Shown: positions 1-12,700 of the stretch, piece by piece | Layout of the letters: each line of letters begins with the position of its first letter | Position numbering within the stretch: the first letter of the stretch is position 1 | Source of the DNA: Arenicola marina | Lineage: Eukaryota; Annelida; Polychaeta; Arenicolidae | Direction of reading: 5' to 3' | Assembly (NCBI GenBank): GCA_964019135.1 | Contig: OZ025257.1 | Coordinates: 10,877,971-10,941,970 of the forward strand | DNA length: 64,000 bases | Notes under the pieces: model-generated | What the model saw: only the letters and a program-made list of their open reading frames with translations | What the model was told of the DNA's origin: nothing | Databases searched by the model: none | Translations under genes and position numbers: made by a program

Positions 1-2436
1 ACAGGGTGGATGTGGCTGCCCTGGGGGAGAGAGGGCCACAGGGTGGGTGAGGCTGACCTGGGGGAGAGAGGACCACAGGATGGGTGAGGCTGACCTGGGG
101 GAGAGAGGACCACAAGGTGGGTGAGACTGACCTGGGGAGAGAGTGCCACAGGGTTGGTGAGGCTGACCTGGGGTAGAGAGTGCCACAGGGTGGGTGAGAC
201 TGACCTGGGGGAGAGAGGACCACAAGAGGGTGATGCTGACCTGGGGGAGAGAGGACCACAGGGTGGGTGAGGCTGACCTGGGAGAGAGAGGACCACAAGA
301 GGGTGATGCTGACCTGGGGGAGAGAGGACCACAGGGTAGGTGAGGCTGACCTGGGAGAGAAAGTGCCACAGGGTGGGTGAGGCTGACCTGGGGGAGAGAG
401 TGCCACAGGATGGGTGAGGCTGACCTGGGGGAGAGAGGACCACAAGGGGGTGAGGCTGATCTGGGGGAGAGAGTGCCATAGGGTGGGTGAGGCTGATATG
501 GGGGAGAGGGTGCCACAGGGCGGGTGAGGCTGACCTGGGGGAGAGAGGACAACAGGGTGGGTGAGGCTGACCTGGGAGAGAGAGTGCCACAGGGTGGGCG
601 AGGCTGACCTGGGGGAGAGAGTGCCACAGGGTGGGTGAGGCTGACCTGGGGGAGAGAGTGCCATAGGGTGGGTGAGGCTGATCTGGGGGAGAGAGTGCCA
701 CAGGGCGGGTGAGGCTGACCTGGGGGAGAGAGGACAACAGGGTGGGTGAGGCTGACCTGGGAGAGAGAGTGCCACAGGGTGGGCGAGGCTGACCTGGGGG
801 AGAGAGTGCCACAAGGTGGGTGAGGCTGACCTGGGGGAGAGAGGACAACAGGGTGGGTGAGGCTGACCTGGGGGATAGAGGACCACAAGGTGGGTGAGGC
901 TGACCTGGGGGAGAGAGGACAACAGGGTGGGTGTGGCTGACCTGGGGGAGAGAGGACCACAGGGTGGGTGAGGCTGACCTGGGGGAGAGAGTGCCACAGG
1001 GTGGGTGAGGCTGACCTGGGGGAGAGAGGACCACAGGGCGGGTGAGGCTGACCTGGGGGAGAGAGGACCACAGGGTGGGTGAGGCTGACCTGGGGGAGAG
1101 AGTGCCACAGGGTGGGTGAGGCTGACCTGGGGGAGAGAGGACAACAGGGTGGGTGTGGCTGACCTGGGGGAGAGAGGACCACAAGGTGGGTGAGGCTGAC
1201 CTGGGGGAGAGAGGACCACAGGGTGGGTGAGGCTGACCTGGGGGAGAGAGGACCACAGGGTGGGTGAGGCTGACCTGGGGGAGAGAGGACCACAGGGTGG
1301 GTGAGGCTGACCTGGCGAAGAGAGGACCACAAGGTGGGTGAGGCTGACCTGGGGGAGAGAGGACCACAGGGTGGGTGTGGCTGACCTGGGGGAGAGAGGA
1401 CCACAGGGTGGGTGAGGCTGACCTGGGGGAGAGAGGACCACAGGGTGGGTGAGGCTGACCTGGCGAAGAGAGGACCACAAGGTGGGTGAGGCTGACCTGG
1501 GGGAAAGAGGACCACAGGGTGGGTGAGGCTGATCTGGGGGATAGAAGGCCACAGGGAGGGTGAGGCTGACCTGGGGGAGAGAGGATCACAAGGTGGGTGA
1601 GGCTGACCTGGGGGAGAGAGGACAACAGGGTGGGTGTGGCTGCCCTGGGGGAGAGAGGGCCACAGGGTGGGTGAGGCTGACCTGGGGAAGAGAGGACCAC
1701 AAGGTGGGTGAGACTGACCTGGGGAGAGAGTGCCACAGGGTTGGTGAGGCTGACCTGGGGTAGAGAGTGCCACAGGGTGGGTGAGACTGACCTGGGGAGA
1801 AAGTGTCACTGGGTGGGTCAGGCTGACCTGGGGGAGAGAGGGTCACTGGGTTGGTGAGGCTGATCTGGGGTAGAGAGTGCCACAGGGTGGGTGAGACTGA
1901 CCTGGGGAGAAAGTGTCACTGGGTGGGTCAGGCTGACCTTGGGGAGAGAGGGTCACTGGGTGGGTGAGGCTGACCTGGGGGATAGAGGACCACAAGGTGG
2001 GTGAGGCTGACCTGGGGGAGAGAGGACCACAAGGTTGGTGAGGCTGACCTGGGGTAGAGAGTGCCACAGGGTGGGTGAGACTGACCTGGGGAGAAAGTGT
2101 CACTGGGTGGGTCAGGCTGACCTGGGGGAGAGAGGGTCACTGGGTTGGTGAGGCTGACCTGGGGTAGAGAGTGCCACAGGGTGGGTGAGACTGACCTGGG
2201 GAGAAAGTGTCACTGGGCGGGTCAGGCTGACCTTGGGGAGAGAGGGTCACTGGGTGGGTGAGGCTGACGTGGGGGAGAGAGGACCACAGGGTGGGTGAGG
2301 CTGACCTGGGGGAGACAGGACCACGGGGTGGGTGATACTGACCTGGGGGAGACAGGATCACGGGGTGGGTGATACTGACCTGGTGGAGAGGGGACCACAG
2401 GTTGGGTGAGACTGACCTGGGGAGAGGGTGCCATAG
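1..2436. repeat. 36-bp minisatellite, array 1 (upstream of E2 copy A)
   Basis: About 67 tandem copies of a 36-bp unit, with core GGTGGGTGAGGCTGACCTGG followed by a purine-rich GGGAGAGAGGACCACA part. Copies vary mainly at GGACCACA versus GTGCCACA and by small indels. Because 36 is divisible by three, several frames stay open, and the predicted Pro/Ser-rich peptides are repeat artefacts. The same unit forms a second array at 14893-15945, in front of the second E2 copy. The array runs off the left edge of the window, so its full size is unknown. Confidence 0.95.
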
Positions 2437-3290
2437 AGTAGACTTGTTATGCAGTGTTCGTCACACAAGACATGTATTATGCATAGTCGTTGATATAAAA
2501 AAGGCCTACTTCGTGGTCATTGCTCTTAGTACTATGATGGTGTAATACCATAAAAGCTCTCTAAGTCGACCGACGATGGGACTGCCACTGATCGATCGAC
2601 TTAGAGAGGTGCTCCAGTTAGAGAATAGTCTTCCGATACGATGCGACAAACGGCAACAAGTCGCCGAAATCTTTCTCAAGACAGATTGTATGTGTTCTAA
2701 AGGTATCGAGTTTTGTGATCAAGATTATCAAAGCTTCAATGCATACTCTAACAACCTAACAACACGCAAACATGCTTCACCCATTATCCAGTCCACATGC
2801 GTTATCGCCTGAATGTGTGTTCTGCTAATTGCAATCAGCCGGTGACACTAATCCTTCCGCTTACAGAGTAGGGAGGTGATCGGGTTAGGAAATATACTGC
2901 TACAATGTTAAAGTATAGGCCGACCGTCGGGACTGGAAAAAATCGATCGAGTTAAGGAGGTGGTCGGGCAAGGAGGTTTTACTGTAACACGCTGTGGTCA
3001 ACCACAGTTTGTTGATGCATGTTGCGCATGGACAAAAATATCATAACGCACTCATATAATGACATCCTCCTATTTGTCTCTAAAACAAGTTATTGTTTTC
3101 AACACAGGTAACAATTTATATTTTAACAAGAGCCTCAAGGCACTGGCTTGGTGTTCTTGGTGGTTTCAATGTATAGCTACAGTAACAAACTGAAATGTTG
3201 TCGTCTTTTCCAGACAAAAAATATGTCTTCGTAACGAAGCTAGTCGGGTACAGACTATGTCCACATACGTAAAGAATGTCATACATATAA
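2437..3290. other. Unassigned spacer with a small hairpin and diverged repeats
   Basis: No gene was recognised. A hairpin has perfect 13-bp arms at 2557-2569 and 2596-2608 (CTCTCTAAGTCGA and its complement). Related motifs of the form AGGTGNTCGGGTTAGG recur near 2605, 2873 and 2955, the last followed by TTTTACTGT. This looks like subterminal repeats of an old DNA element. The 78-codon ORF at 2576-2812 crosses this repeat and shows no protein-like features. Confidence 0.4.
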
Positions 3291-3368
3291 TTTGGCGCAA
3301 GTCCCCCCAGGCAAGCCCGCTTTCTCTAGCCTAAAGAAGCGGGCTTGCCTGGGGGGACTTGCGCCAAA
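3291..3368. repeat. Perfect 32-bp-arm hairpin (fold-back mini-element)
   Basis: The arms at 3291-3322 and 3337-3368 are perfect complements separated by a 14-nt spacer. Each begins TTTGGCGCAAGTCCCCCCAG in its own orientation. The flanks CATATAA and CATGTAA look like an imperfect target duplication. The hairpin is missing upstream of E2 copy B, and a diverged relative lies near 31688-31720. A very short fold-back MITE is the simplest reading. Confidence 0.75.
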
Positions 3369-3794
3369 CATGTAATATGTGATGGAAAGACGATATTGGA
3401 AAAAGTAAATTCAAATTAAGTCAGCTGTTGTTTAATAGATAGGTCGAACGTTAAAATATTGTAGACATTAAAATAGTTGTATGAAGACAAAATTATAATC
3501 CTGCTTTTCAAGTATTTTTGTAAAAGAACCTCAACCATTTCTGTGAGCCAAAATTTAGTGCGCTACACAGGAAGGGACTAGCCCGTAGGCACATGTCAAC
3601 TTGGGGATGTTAAAACGATCAAATTGACCTCGGTGGGGAAATCCCCAAGTGGGTTGCACAATATTTGTTCTTCCTGACGAGTGCTTGTTTACACTTATAA
3701 CCGGTGATGACAACTGTGGTTTCCTGGGTTTGATTCCAGATGATTTCCGCAAAATCATTCCACGTATGCCTGAAATATCTGCGATCGAGATAAA
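3369..3794 (+). promoter_or_regulatory. 5' flank of E2 copy A (shared with copy B)
   Basis: From about 3460 this stretch aligns with the flank of copy B from about 16310, including a block around GTGCGCTACACAGGAAG. It should therefore hold the promoter and 5' UTR. I see no clear TATA box. The in-frame TGA at 3771 lies just before the chosen ATG, so the coding region cannot extend upstream without another exon. Confidence 0.4.
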
Positions 3795-6700
3795 ATGGAT
3801 TTCAAAGTCATTTTGCAGAGTGCCAAGAAATGGGTGGAGACTTCAAACAGTGGCTTAGAGTTGGTCGGAGTCGATGAATCTGAGAGGAAATTGACATTTG
3901 GTTGTGGAGCTGTAACATTCTATGTAATTCATATTGATAGCACCACAGATACTGCAAAATGGGTGGGTAATTGTTTGTGTCAGTCGGAGTCATTTCATTA
4001 TAAGTATTACTGTAATTTTCAGTGTATTTATATATATGTCACCTTTTTTCCTCATGGCGTCATGCGTCATTTGTCGCATACAAATTTCAAATGTGAAATG
4101 ATGCATGTTATTGAGCTGTGTAGCAACATGGTGATGCAATATAAATATATTATAGTGAGCAGATTACGTAACATTTCAGTTAAAGTGATGTCACATTATT
4201 TTTCGGATGTCCCATAATTGTAAGGAGTTCTGGGATACTGGGACTCATCCACTGGCATACCTACCAGAATGAGTGCTTATGCACCAGTGTGACTTATTCT
4301 TATATATGAACCAAGTCTAAAATTGTCTCTTTGCCCCCCCCCCCCCACCCCCCCGCCCTTCTCCGAGCTATCCTTCCCATATCTCTACTTCAGTTCTTCC
4401 ACATGCCCAGCCTCTCATAATCCCATCAGGCCCAAATCATGCCCAGCTATCATATAAGTTAGCCCTGATACATTGCACTCATATGCGCTGGCACCCAACG
4501 CAAGAGAGAGTCATGAAGTACAGCCCATGCACTTGAGACCAGGAATTGGTGGGGGTGCATCATATAGCTATTTGCACTTGTCAATAAATAGCCTAACATC
4601 CAAGGTGATAAATAGCCTCATGTAGGGTGAACTTTATGGCTCTCTCGCATGTCAGGTACCAGTGCGCATGAGCGTCATGTATCAGGGCTACTTACAAGTC
4701 ACATCAAAAATTGGGCACTCTGCCAATGGTGAAGATGGAACCTTAACTTTACCCCCTCTGTACACATGTAACACAGATTTACTGATTGATAATTTAAGTT
4801 TACAAGTTATTATGGTATCAATTACTATAGGGTTTAACCATCTTAATATATTTTATTTTCTAGCCCAATATCAATAGCCAATAAATTAATATTTGTAATA
4901 TAACTTATTAATGATAAATCAACATTTTCATTCCTCTTACTCATAGATTCCACTATACAAGTTTTAAAGTTTATGAGATCTTGTGGAAAATGATCCCATA
5001 TGTTTCCAATTTTATATCAGAAAGGGCAAAGATGGTTCTTATTATATAACTTTTCAGGTATTGGTTCTAGATTCTTATGTTTAGATCTATATATATAGGG
5101 ACAGATAGCTCACCAATATTAATAATAATTACTAGCCACAATGTACATAATAAATTGAAGCAAGGTCTCTTGACATTTTTGAAAGTGGTATAGATCATTT
5201 ACAGTATAGAAACTGATCGTAATCAAGAGGAGATCTAAATGAGTGCTCTTACAGATATATGTTTCTGACTGGTGCTAGACAACTTTACAACATAAACATA
5301 TAATGCCATATCTCTTTTTAAATATTTTTATTTGATATCTTCTTACAGAGTGTATGGAGTGATGCTGACAAAATATGCTCATATTTCCAAACAATGTTAG
5401 AGCGTGTGGACTCAGCCAAGGAGATAACTGATGTACTCAATTATGTGCATAAGGGGTTAACACCAGTAAGTACTACTACAATGATTCATTCATACTACAG
5501 ATCTTTAGAACAACACAGTAATACCTATATAGAATGGTCCTTGCATTATAAAAGTTCTTTTCTGCTGGCCCAGAAGCCTGTATTTGTAGAGGCAGCTATT
5601 TGGTAAAGGATGCCCCCAGAAAACGGCTGTTTAGGGGCAAGTATCATAATGCCAAGTGTGACATCACTGTTTGAGCTATCTGGGTTGTAAAGCAGAGTAA
5701 ACCTTGCTTTAACAGGTGGTAAATACCAATCATCAATCATCTTAGGTTTGGCTTCGGCTGACCTTTCACTCAGCACCAAAACTTTCATCTAACCAGACTT
5801 CTAGTGGAAATAGCAATGCCTTCTCCTGTAAAAAATCTAGTGTCAGAGGAAGGCTTCAAGATTGTGTCATGCTAAACTAGTTAAATATCAATTTATTGAA
5901 CTCATCATGTGATGTTCTCCTAAGCTTCATGGTCCTTCATGCAGCTCTTTCCTTTCTCTCACTTATCCATGAAAGTTTTGTCATTCTGAAGGATTGTCTG
6001 AATCGGCATCACAGTAGAATATCTCGCTCAAATGTGGGTTGCAAGTCGAGTCAGTGTGCGAGTTGCTTAAGGGGCTTTAACATGCTCAGAGTTAAGCTTG
6101 TATGACAGAGGGAGTATTTATAATGAAAGGATTGTATAATGCATAGATCACTGTACTATTAGTGATAAACCATGCATTGACAGAAAAACGAATGCATTTT
6201 GAATTCTAAATCATATCGGTTCAATTACAAATATATCAAACTGTCTGTGAAATGTTGGTTTCATTCACTAAATAATTAAATTAAAATATAAACGTTTAAT
6301 ATGATAATACCATTATTTACCATACTTCAGATCAGTTATATCAATAGTGCATATCAAATGTTAATATTTTAAATGATTTAGATATTAACGTAATGCACAA
6401 GCCATGCGATCGAGACATGTGAAGGGAATTTCTTTCAACAAATGTAGTGATATCTTAACCCTCATAGACAGCATACAAATTCCATTTCTATGTTTTGGTT
6501 TCAGTTACTCGGAGCATCAGCTGATGACAGTACTGACGATGACGCTGAAGGCAGCGATGATGATGAGTATTATGCGGATGAAGATTGGGATTGCTCATCA
6601 GCTGCTGTGGCGCCCAAAGCTGAGGATACCGAAGCAGTGTGAGGATTCAGACCATGTCCAAGCTTCCTGTGTCGGAACTTATGTTACGTTTTTGATATTG

Positions 6701-9700
6701 TAAATTTGCTTTTTTGTTAGAAGCTGTAATGCGGTCTCAAGAAATGTAGATGGAAAGAAATAGTTTAATTTATTGTTATGACATGCGAAAAACATGACCC
6801 AACAGCAGCAAACTAGTGCCCCGAAATATAGGATATGCAAGTCAGGTATACTTTGTTAATAGGCCCTTGTTAAAACCATATCAGTCGCTCTCATTGGGTC
6901 CATGCATGGATAATAAAAGTTGTAAAGCCAAACTTATATCTACAATAAAATAGTACATACATATTGTGAAACAGTATATACATATTGTAAAACAGTATAT
7001 ACATATAGTAAATGTGCATATATGCACTGTAAACCTTCCCTGACCGATAGTTTTTTGTCTGTGCCGGTGACCAGATTTTTTCAATTCTAGAAACCAAAAA
7101 CGTGTGGACAGCGATGGCATTATGTACCATTCATATCTTCTTTCCATTGCAGAGATAATGAAACAAATTTTGTCGGCAATCCCTTGGCTGTCCAGCGCCT
7201 CCTAAAAGGTATATTAACACAGCCAGTACTGTGTTTGGCCTTTTCCTTTGAAACTCCAAAGAGGATCGACTCTTAACACATTGTATGTTAGGTCTGCAAA
7301 GCGGGGTTCATATCAGGCCCTTAATTGTGGTTAGTGTTACACAGCTCTAGACGTGTACACAGCTCTAGACGTGTGCACAGCTCTAGACGTGTGCACAGCT
7401 CTAGACGTGTGCACAGCTCTAGACGTGTGCACAGCTCTAGACGTGTGCACAGCTCTAGACGTGTGCACAGCTCTAGACGTGTGCCCAACTCTAGACGTGT
7501 GCACAGCTCTAGACGTGTGCACAGCTCTAGACGTGTGCACAGCTCTAGACGTGTGCACAGCTCTAGACGTGTGCACAGCTCTAGACGTGTGCACAGCTCT
7601 AGACGTGTGCCCAACTCTAGACGTGTGCACAGCTCTAGACGTGTGCACAGCTCTAGACGTGTGCACAGCTCTAGACGTGTGCACAGCTCTAGACGTGTGC
7701 ACAGCTCTAGACGTGTGCACAGCTCTAGACGTGTGCCCAGCTCTAGACGTCTGCCCAACTCTAGACGTGTGCACAGCTCTAGACGTGTGCACAGCTCTAG
7801 ACGTGTGCACAGCTCTAGACGTGTGCCCAGCTCTAGACGTGTGCCCAACTCTAGACGTGTGCACAGCTCTAGACGTGTGCACAGCTCTAGACGTGTGCAC
7901 AGCTCTAGACGTGTGCACAGCTCTAGACGTGTGCAGAGCTCTAGACGTGTGCAGAGCTCTAGACGTGTGCCCAGCTCTAGACGTGTGCCCAGCTCTAGAC
8001 GTGTGCACAGCATAGACGTGTGCCCAGCGCTAGACGTGTGCCCAGCTCTAGACGTGTGCCCAGCTCTAGACGTGTGCACAGCTCTAGACGTGTGCACAGC
8101 TCTAGACGTGTGCCCAGCTCTAGACGTGTGCACAGCTCTAGACGTGTGCACAGCTCTAGACGTGTGCACAGCTCTAGACGTGTGCCCAGCTCTAGACGTG
8201 TGCCCAGCTCTAGACGTGTGCCCAGCTCTAGACGTGTGCACAGCTCTAGACGTGTGCCCAGCGCTAGACGTGTGCCCAGCTCTAGACGTGTGCCCAGCTC
8301 TAGACGTGTGCCCAGCTCTAGACGTGTGCCCAGCTCTAGACGTGTGCCCAGCTCTAGACGTGTGCACAGCTCTAGACGTGTGCACAGCTCTAGACGTGTG
8401 CACAGCTCTAGACGTGTGCACAGCTCTAGACGTGTGCACAGCTCTAGACGTGTGCACAGCTCTAGACGTGTGCACAGCTCTAGACGTGTGCTCAGCTCTA
8501 GACGTGTGCACAGCTCTAGACGTGTGCCCAGCTCTAGACGTGTGCCCAGCTCTAGACGTGTGCACAGCTCTAGACGTGTGCCCAGCTCTAGACGTGTGCC
8601 CAGCTCTAGACGTGTGCCCAGCTCTAGACGTGTGCCCAACTCGAGACGTGTGCACAACTCTAGACGTGTGCACAGCTCTAGACGTGTGCCCAGCTCTAGA
8701 CGTGTGCCCAGCTCTAGACGTGTGCCCAGCTCTAGACGTGTGCCCAGCTCTAGACGTGTGCCCAGCTCTAGACGTGTGCCCAGCGCTAGACGTGTGCCCA
8801 GCTCTAGACGTGTGCCCAACTCTAGACGTGTGCACAGCTCTAGACGTGTGCCCAACTCTAGACGTGTGCACAGCTCTAGACGTGTGCCCAGCTCTAGACG
8901 TGTGCCCAGCTCTAGACGTGTGCCCAGCTCTCACGCCACCAGTTACAGGACGTTGTCACCGGGTTTAGAACAGTCGTACATACGAAGTCGCTTGATAATA
9001 TCTCGCTATCCCGGCTTACTATTAACAGACTATACTTACCATAGACAATCAGTTTGGTTCCCGCGCATTCCCCAATGCCAGTCTCACAAACTATAGAACA
9101 TCTCAATCATCATGCAGTCTAATCTCATTTAAAAGCATCATAACTTCTTTGAGAAACATTAAACGTCTTCAATAGTAATACGACACTTTCCCTTAGAATA
9201 CGACCTCAGATTTATATCAATGTCCGTAAAGACTTACTCATATTATTGAGACCCAATATGTGGTTATGACTTGATGACTTGTAGAAATGAACGAGACACT
9301 TGCTGCGATGCAAATTGCACGTGATTAAAAAAAACGTGGTATGCATACGGAAACTACATCATATAAATAACAATAATATTCCTTTGTTTCAGACCTAAAG
9401 TCGATGAAGCAATCAGAGAAGTTCGGCGTGAAGGGTACGCCAAGAGGGGACAATCTCTTTATCTGGGTGAGTCTATAATCTTATTATAGTTCTTGTAATT
9501 ATACCATGGCCTAAATGTTGAACGGGAAGCATCTCGATCGTATAAGTGATACGCGTTTGCAACCATTCTGGCAAATACAGCTTGTCATCAAAAATATGTC
9601 CTGCTATTTATTTGTTCTATTTTACTCTTTTTTTCAACAAAGACCTTCGAATATGTAAATGATGTTCTGCTATTTATTTGTTATATTTTACTCTTTTTTT

Positions 9701-12700
9701 TTTCAACACAGACCTTGGAGTATATAAATGATGTCCTATTATTTATTTGTTCTATTTTACTCTTTTTTTTCAACACAGACCTAGAAATATATAAATGATG
9801 TCCTACAATTTTTTTGTTCTATTTTACTTTTTTTTTTAACACAGAACTTGGAATATATAAATGATGTCCTACTATCTATTTGTTCTATTTAAATTTTTTC
9901 TCAACACAGGCCTAGGAATATATCACCTGGGTCTGCTGCAAGGAGGGAAACGTGGTCCAATTGTTTCAGGACGAATTATTAGCCGGTGCCAGTTATGTGC
10001 CGGAAATCACAACTACCCGGTAACTCATATTTATGGTGTTTTGTTCATTTTTCAGGATGTCCAGTTGATCGACTTCGAGAAGGGGACGAAGTTATCGCGA
10101 GACTTGCTGGAATTCGCCAAACGATGTAAATGTGAGGTAAGCAGTAAAGAGACAGATTGTCCCTGGGGCGCATGCTGCACGTCACATCAATTAGGGGTCT
10201 GGGAGGGGTAAATGGCGACGCAGGCACATTTGAAAAATCGACATTCGACATTCACTCCCCAGTTCCGACACTGAAGATCTCAAAAAGCGACATCGACACA
10301 GATCTTTGAAAATACGACACTGAAAGTAGCCAAAAAGGAACGCCGTGGAAAATCGACACTGGGTTGTGGACCCCCTGGCGTTCCAGCCCTCTACACGTAC
10401 GCCTCGATATGCATATATGGCATTGGTTCGAGTGCGAGTGGCTTTATCTCAGCGCAAGTCTTCCATATCATTTAGGCGAGGATAGCATAGGATATAACCC
10501 ATCTCGCACGAGGAGCCATGTCATATGCAAGATGTCGCACACACGTTAGTCTAATTTTACCCTGGCAAACGTTTTTTTTCAAATGCCCAGTTGCGGAGAG
10601 CGAGATCGGTTTATCGCGGACCTGGTGTCACCATGGGCCAACGCCAAGTGGACGCGAGAAACTGGAAATGAGCGTGGGAGAATGTGACTTTCTTGTGTAC
10701 TACATCATCAACATGAGGGCATCGCTGCAATTTTTTACTTTTTTAAAAATATGATAACATATTTTACATTTAAACAGTCCGATACTGGACCCAAGACATT
10801 TCCCAAAACATTCTCAAAATCATAATGTATGTAAAAATTTCTGTATGAGCATCTTTAAATAAAATGTAGGTTAGCCAATAATTGGTTAAGTAAGTTACTC
10901 GCAAGAGATATGTTATCACCAGTTGCCTATTAATAAAAACTTGGACTTTTGAAAACAAAATTGAATCGTTTTTGGAGGTATGCGCGCTCCCTGCACGTTT
11001 GACTCAAAATATAATAAATAAAAGGTAGTTTTGGGAGGTATATTGCGCCTTCGTGTATATGTTAATGGCGCCTTTTACTCTACTTGCAGCCCGCGGTGTA
11101 CTTAGAAATGAAGTTCCCTGAGGATTACCCCATGGCGCCTCCCTTCGTGCGCGTGCTAAAGCCAAGATTCCGTGCTTTCACTGGTATGAAAACCAACACA
11201 AATGTTGGTCATGTACTAAATCACTAAACCAAATTACTAAATGTCGGCGTAAGCAATTCTGTCGTTCGATTGTTACTAAACTTGTGTGATATAGTTTTAT
11301 AAACTTCTGTTAATATGGAGATCGTGAAGTAATATGTCGTATATTTGTGGATAAGCAAATGTCTTGTTACTTCACGCATTTAAAAGCGTAATAATCTGAA
11401 GCATTAAAAGCCTTTCCGCGGTTTTTCAGGTCATATAACGGTAGGTGGCAGTGTATGTATGGAGATGTTGACGAAGTCAGGCTGGACCCCTTCTAACGAC
11501 ATTGAGGTGAGTGATGTCAGCATGAGTAACTCTTTTAGGTATGTACAGGGGAGGGGGCTTGGTAGGGACAGGGGAGGGGGCTTGGTAGGGACAGGGGAGG
11601 GGGTGGTGTAGGTACGGGGGAGGGGGTGGTGTAGTTACAAGGCAGCGGGCGGGGTAGGGACGGGGGAGGGGTCGGGGTAGGAACAGGGGGGGGCGCGGTA
11701 GGTACGGGTGAGGGGGCGGGGTACATACGGGTGAGGGGGCGGGGTACATACGGGTGAGGGGGCGGGGTAGGTACGGGTGAGAGGGCGGGGTAGTTACGGG
11801 TGAAAGGGCAGGGTAGGTACGGGGCAAGGAGCGGGGTAGGTACGGGTGAGGGCAGAGGGGGAGGGGCGGGTATAGGTACAGATGCGCTATCACGTTTCGG
11901 GATAAATCGTTAGGCTTGATAGTGTTACTGAAAAATCATTTATCGCTAGTCTGGGCATAGCCTGAAAATCAGACGTTAATGTCGTGACAGTCTGAAGGGT
12001 CGACACTAACATCTGAAACCATAGGCCTTGGGCGCTGTTCACAAAACCTATTTGGCCACCTTGACTAAACTCACTTGGCAGCCGCCAGAAAATGGATTTT
12101 TTGCCTTCTTTAATCTTAATGGAAGCTTGGGGAGACGAGATTCAAGGTCTTACATGCAAGATTACTCTGTAAACTTGATTTTTAAACACCATGCGTTTCT
12201 TTCCCCAGTGTCAGCCACCATTTTTTCTTGGCGCAGTGACCAGTGGTGACGCCTATCGAGTCGTTGGGCACTGAAAATTACATGCAGTTTTTAGTTTGCA
12301 ACGACTCGATAGGTGTCACCACCACTAGACACAACGCCAAGAAAAAATGGCGGCTGACCCCGCCAAAAGAAACGCGAGGTGTGTAAAAAGTGGTTTGAGA
12401 AAGTAACCTTGCATGAACAACTTTAAATCTCCCCAAGCTTCCATTTACATTGAAGAAGGGAAAAAATCCATTTTTTGGAGGGCTTTAGTCAAGGTGGTCA
12501 AATAGGTTTTGTGAACTGCGCCCAGTCATGTCATGACATTAACGTCTGATTTTTAGGATAGTCTGGGCATTCAATTTAAAATATGACCCCTAATTAGGTA
12601 CAAATTCTCTGCTCGACAAACATTTCGTTTACTTTTGAACATTTTCTTGATGCCGTCGTTGTCGAACTCAATTTAGCTTACTTAATTTGAGTAAGTTTAT

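Noticed and set aside
7321-9106. ORFs of up to 547 codons on both strands (HSSRRV, TALDVC, HTSRAV repeats)
   Set aside because: They are produced by an 18-bp satellite whose period is divisible by three and which reads nearly the same on both strands. No splice or family evidence supports a protein.
9912-10025. Possible extra E2 exon reading VVQLFQDELLAGASYVPEI before exon 6
   Set aside because: Exons 5 and 6 join directly at phase 0 (Trp then DVQL) and match UBE2Q without a gap. The copy B equivalent differs in its reading, so I treat the segment as intronic.
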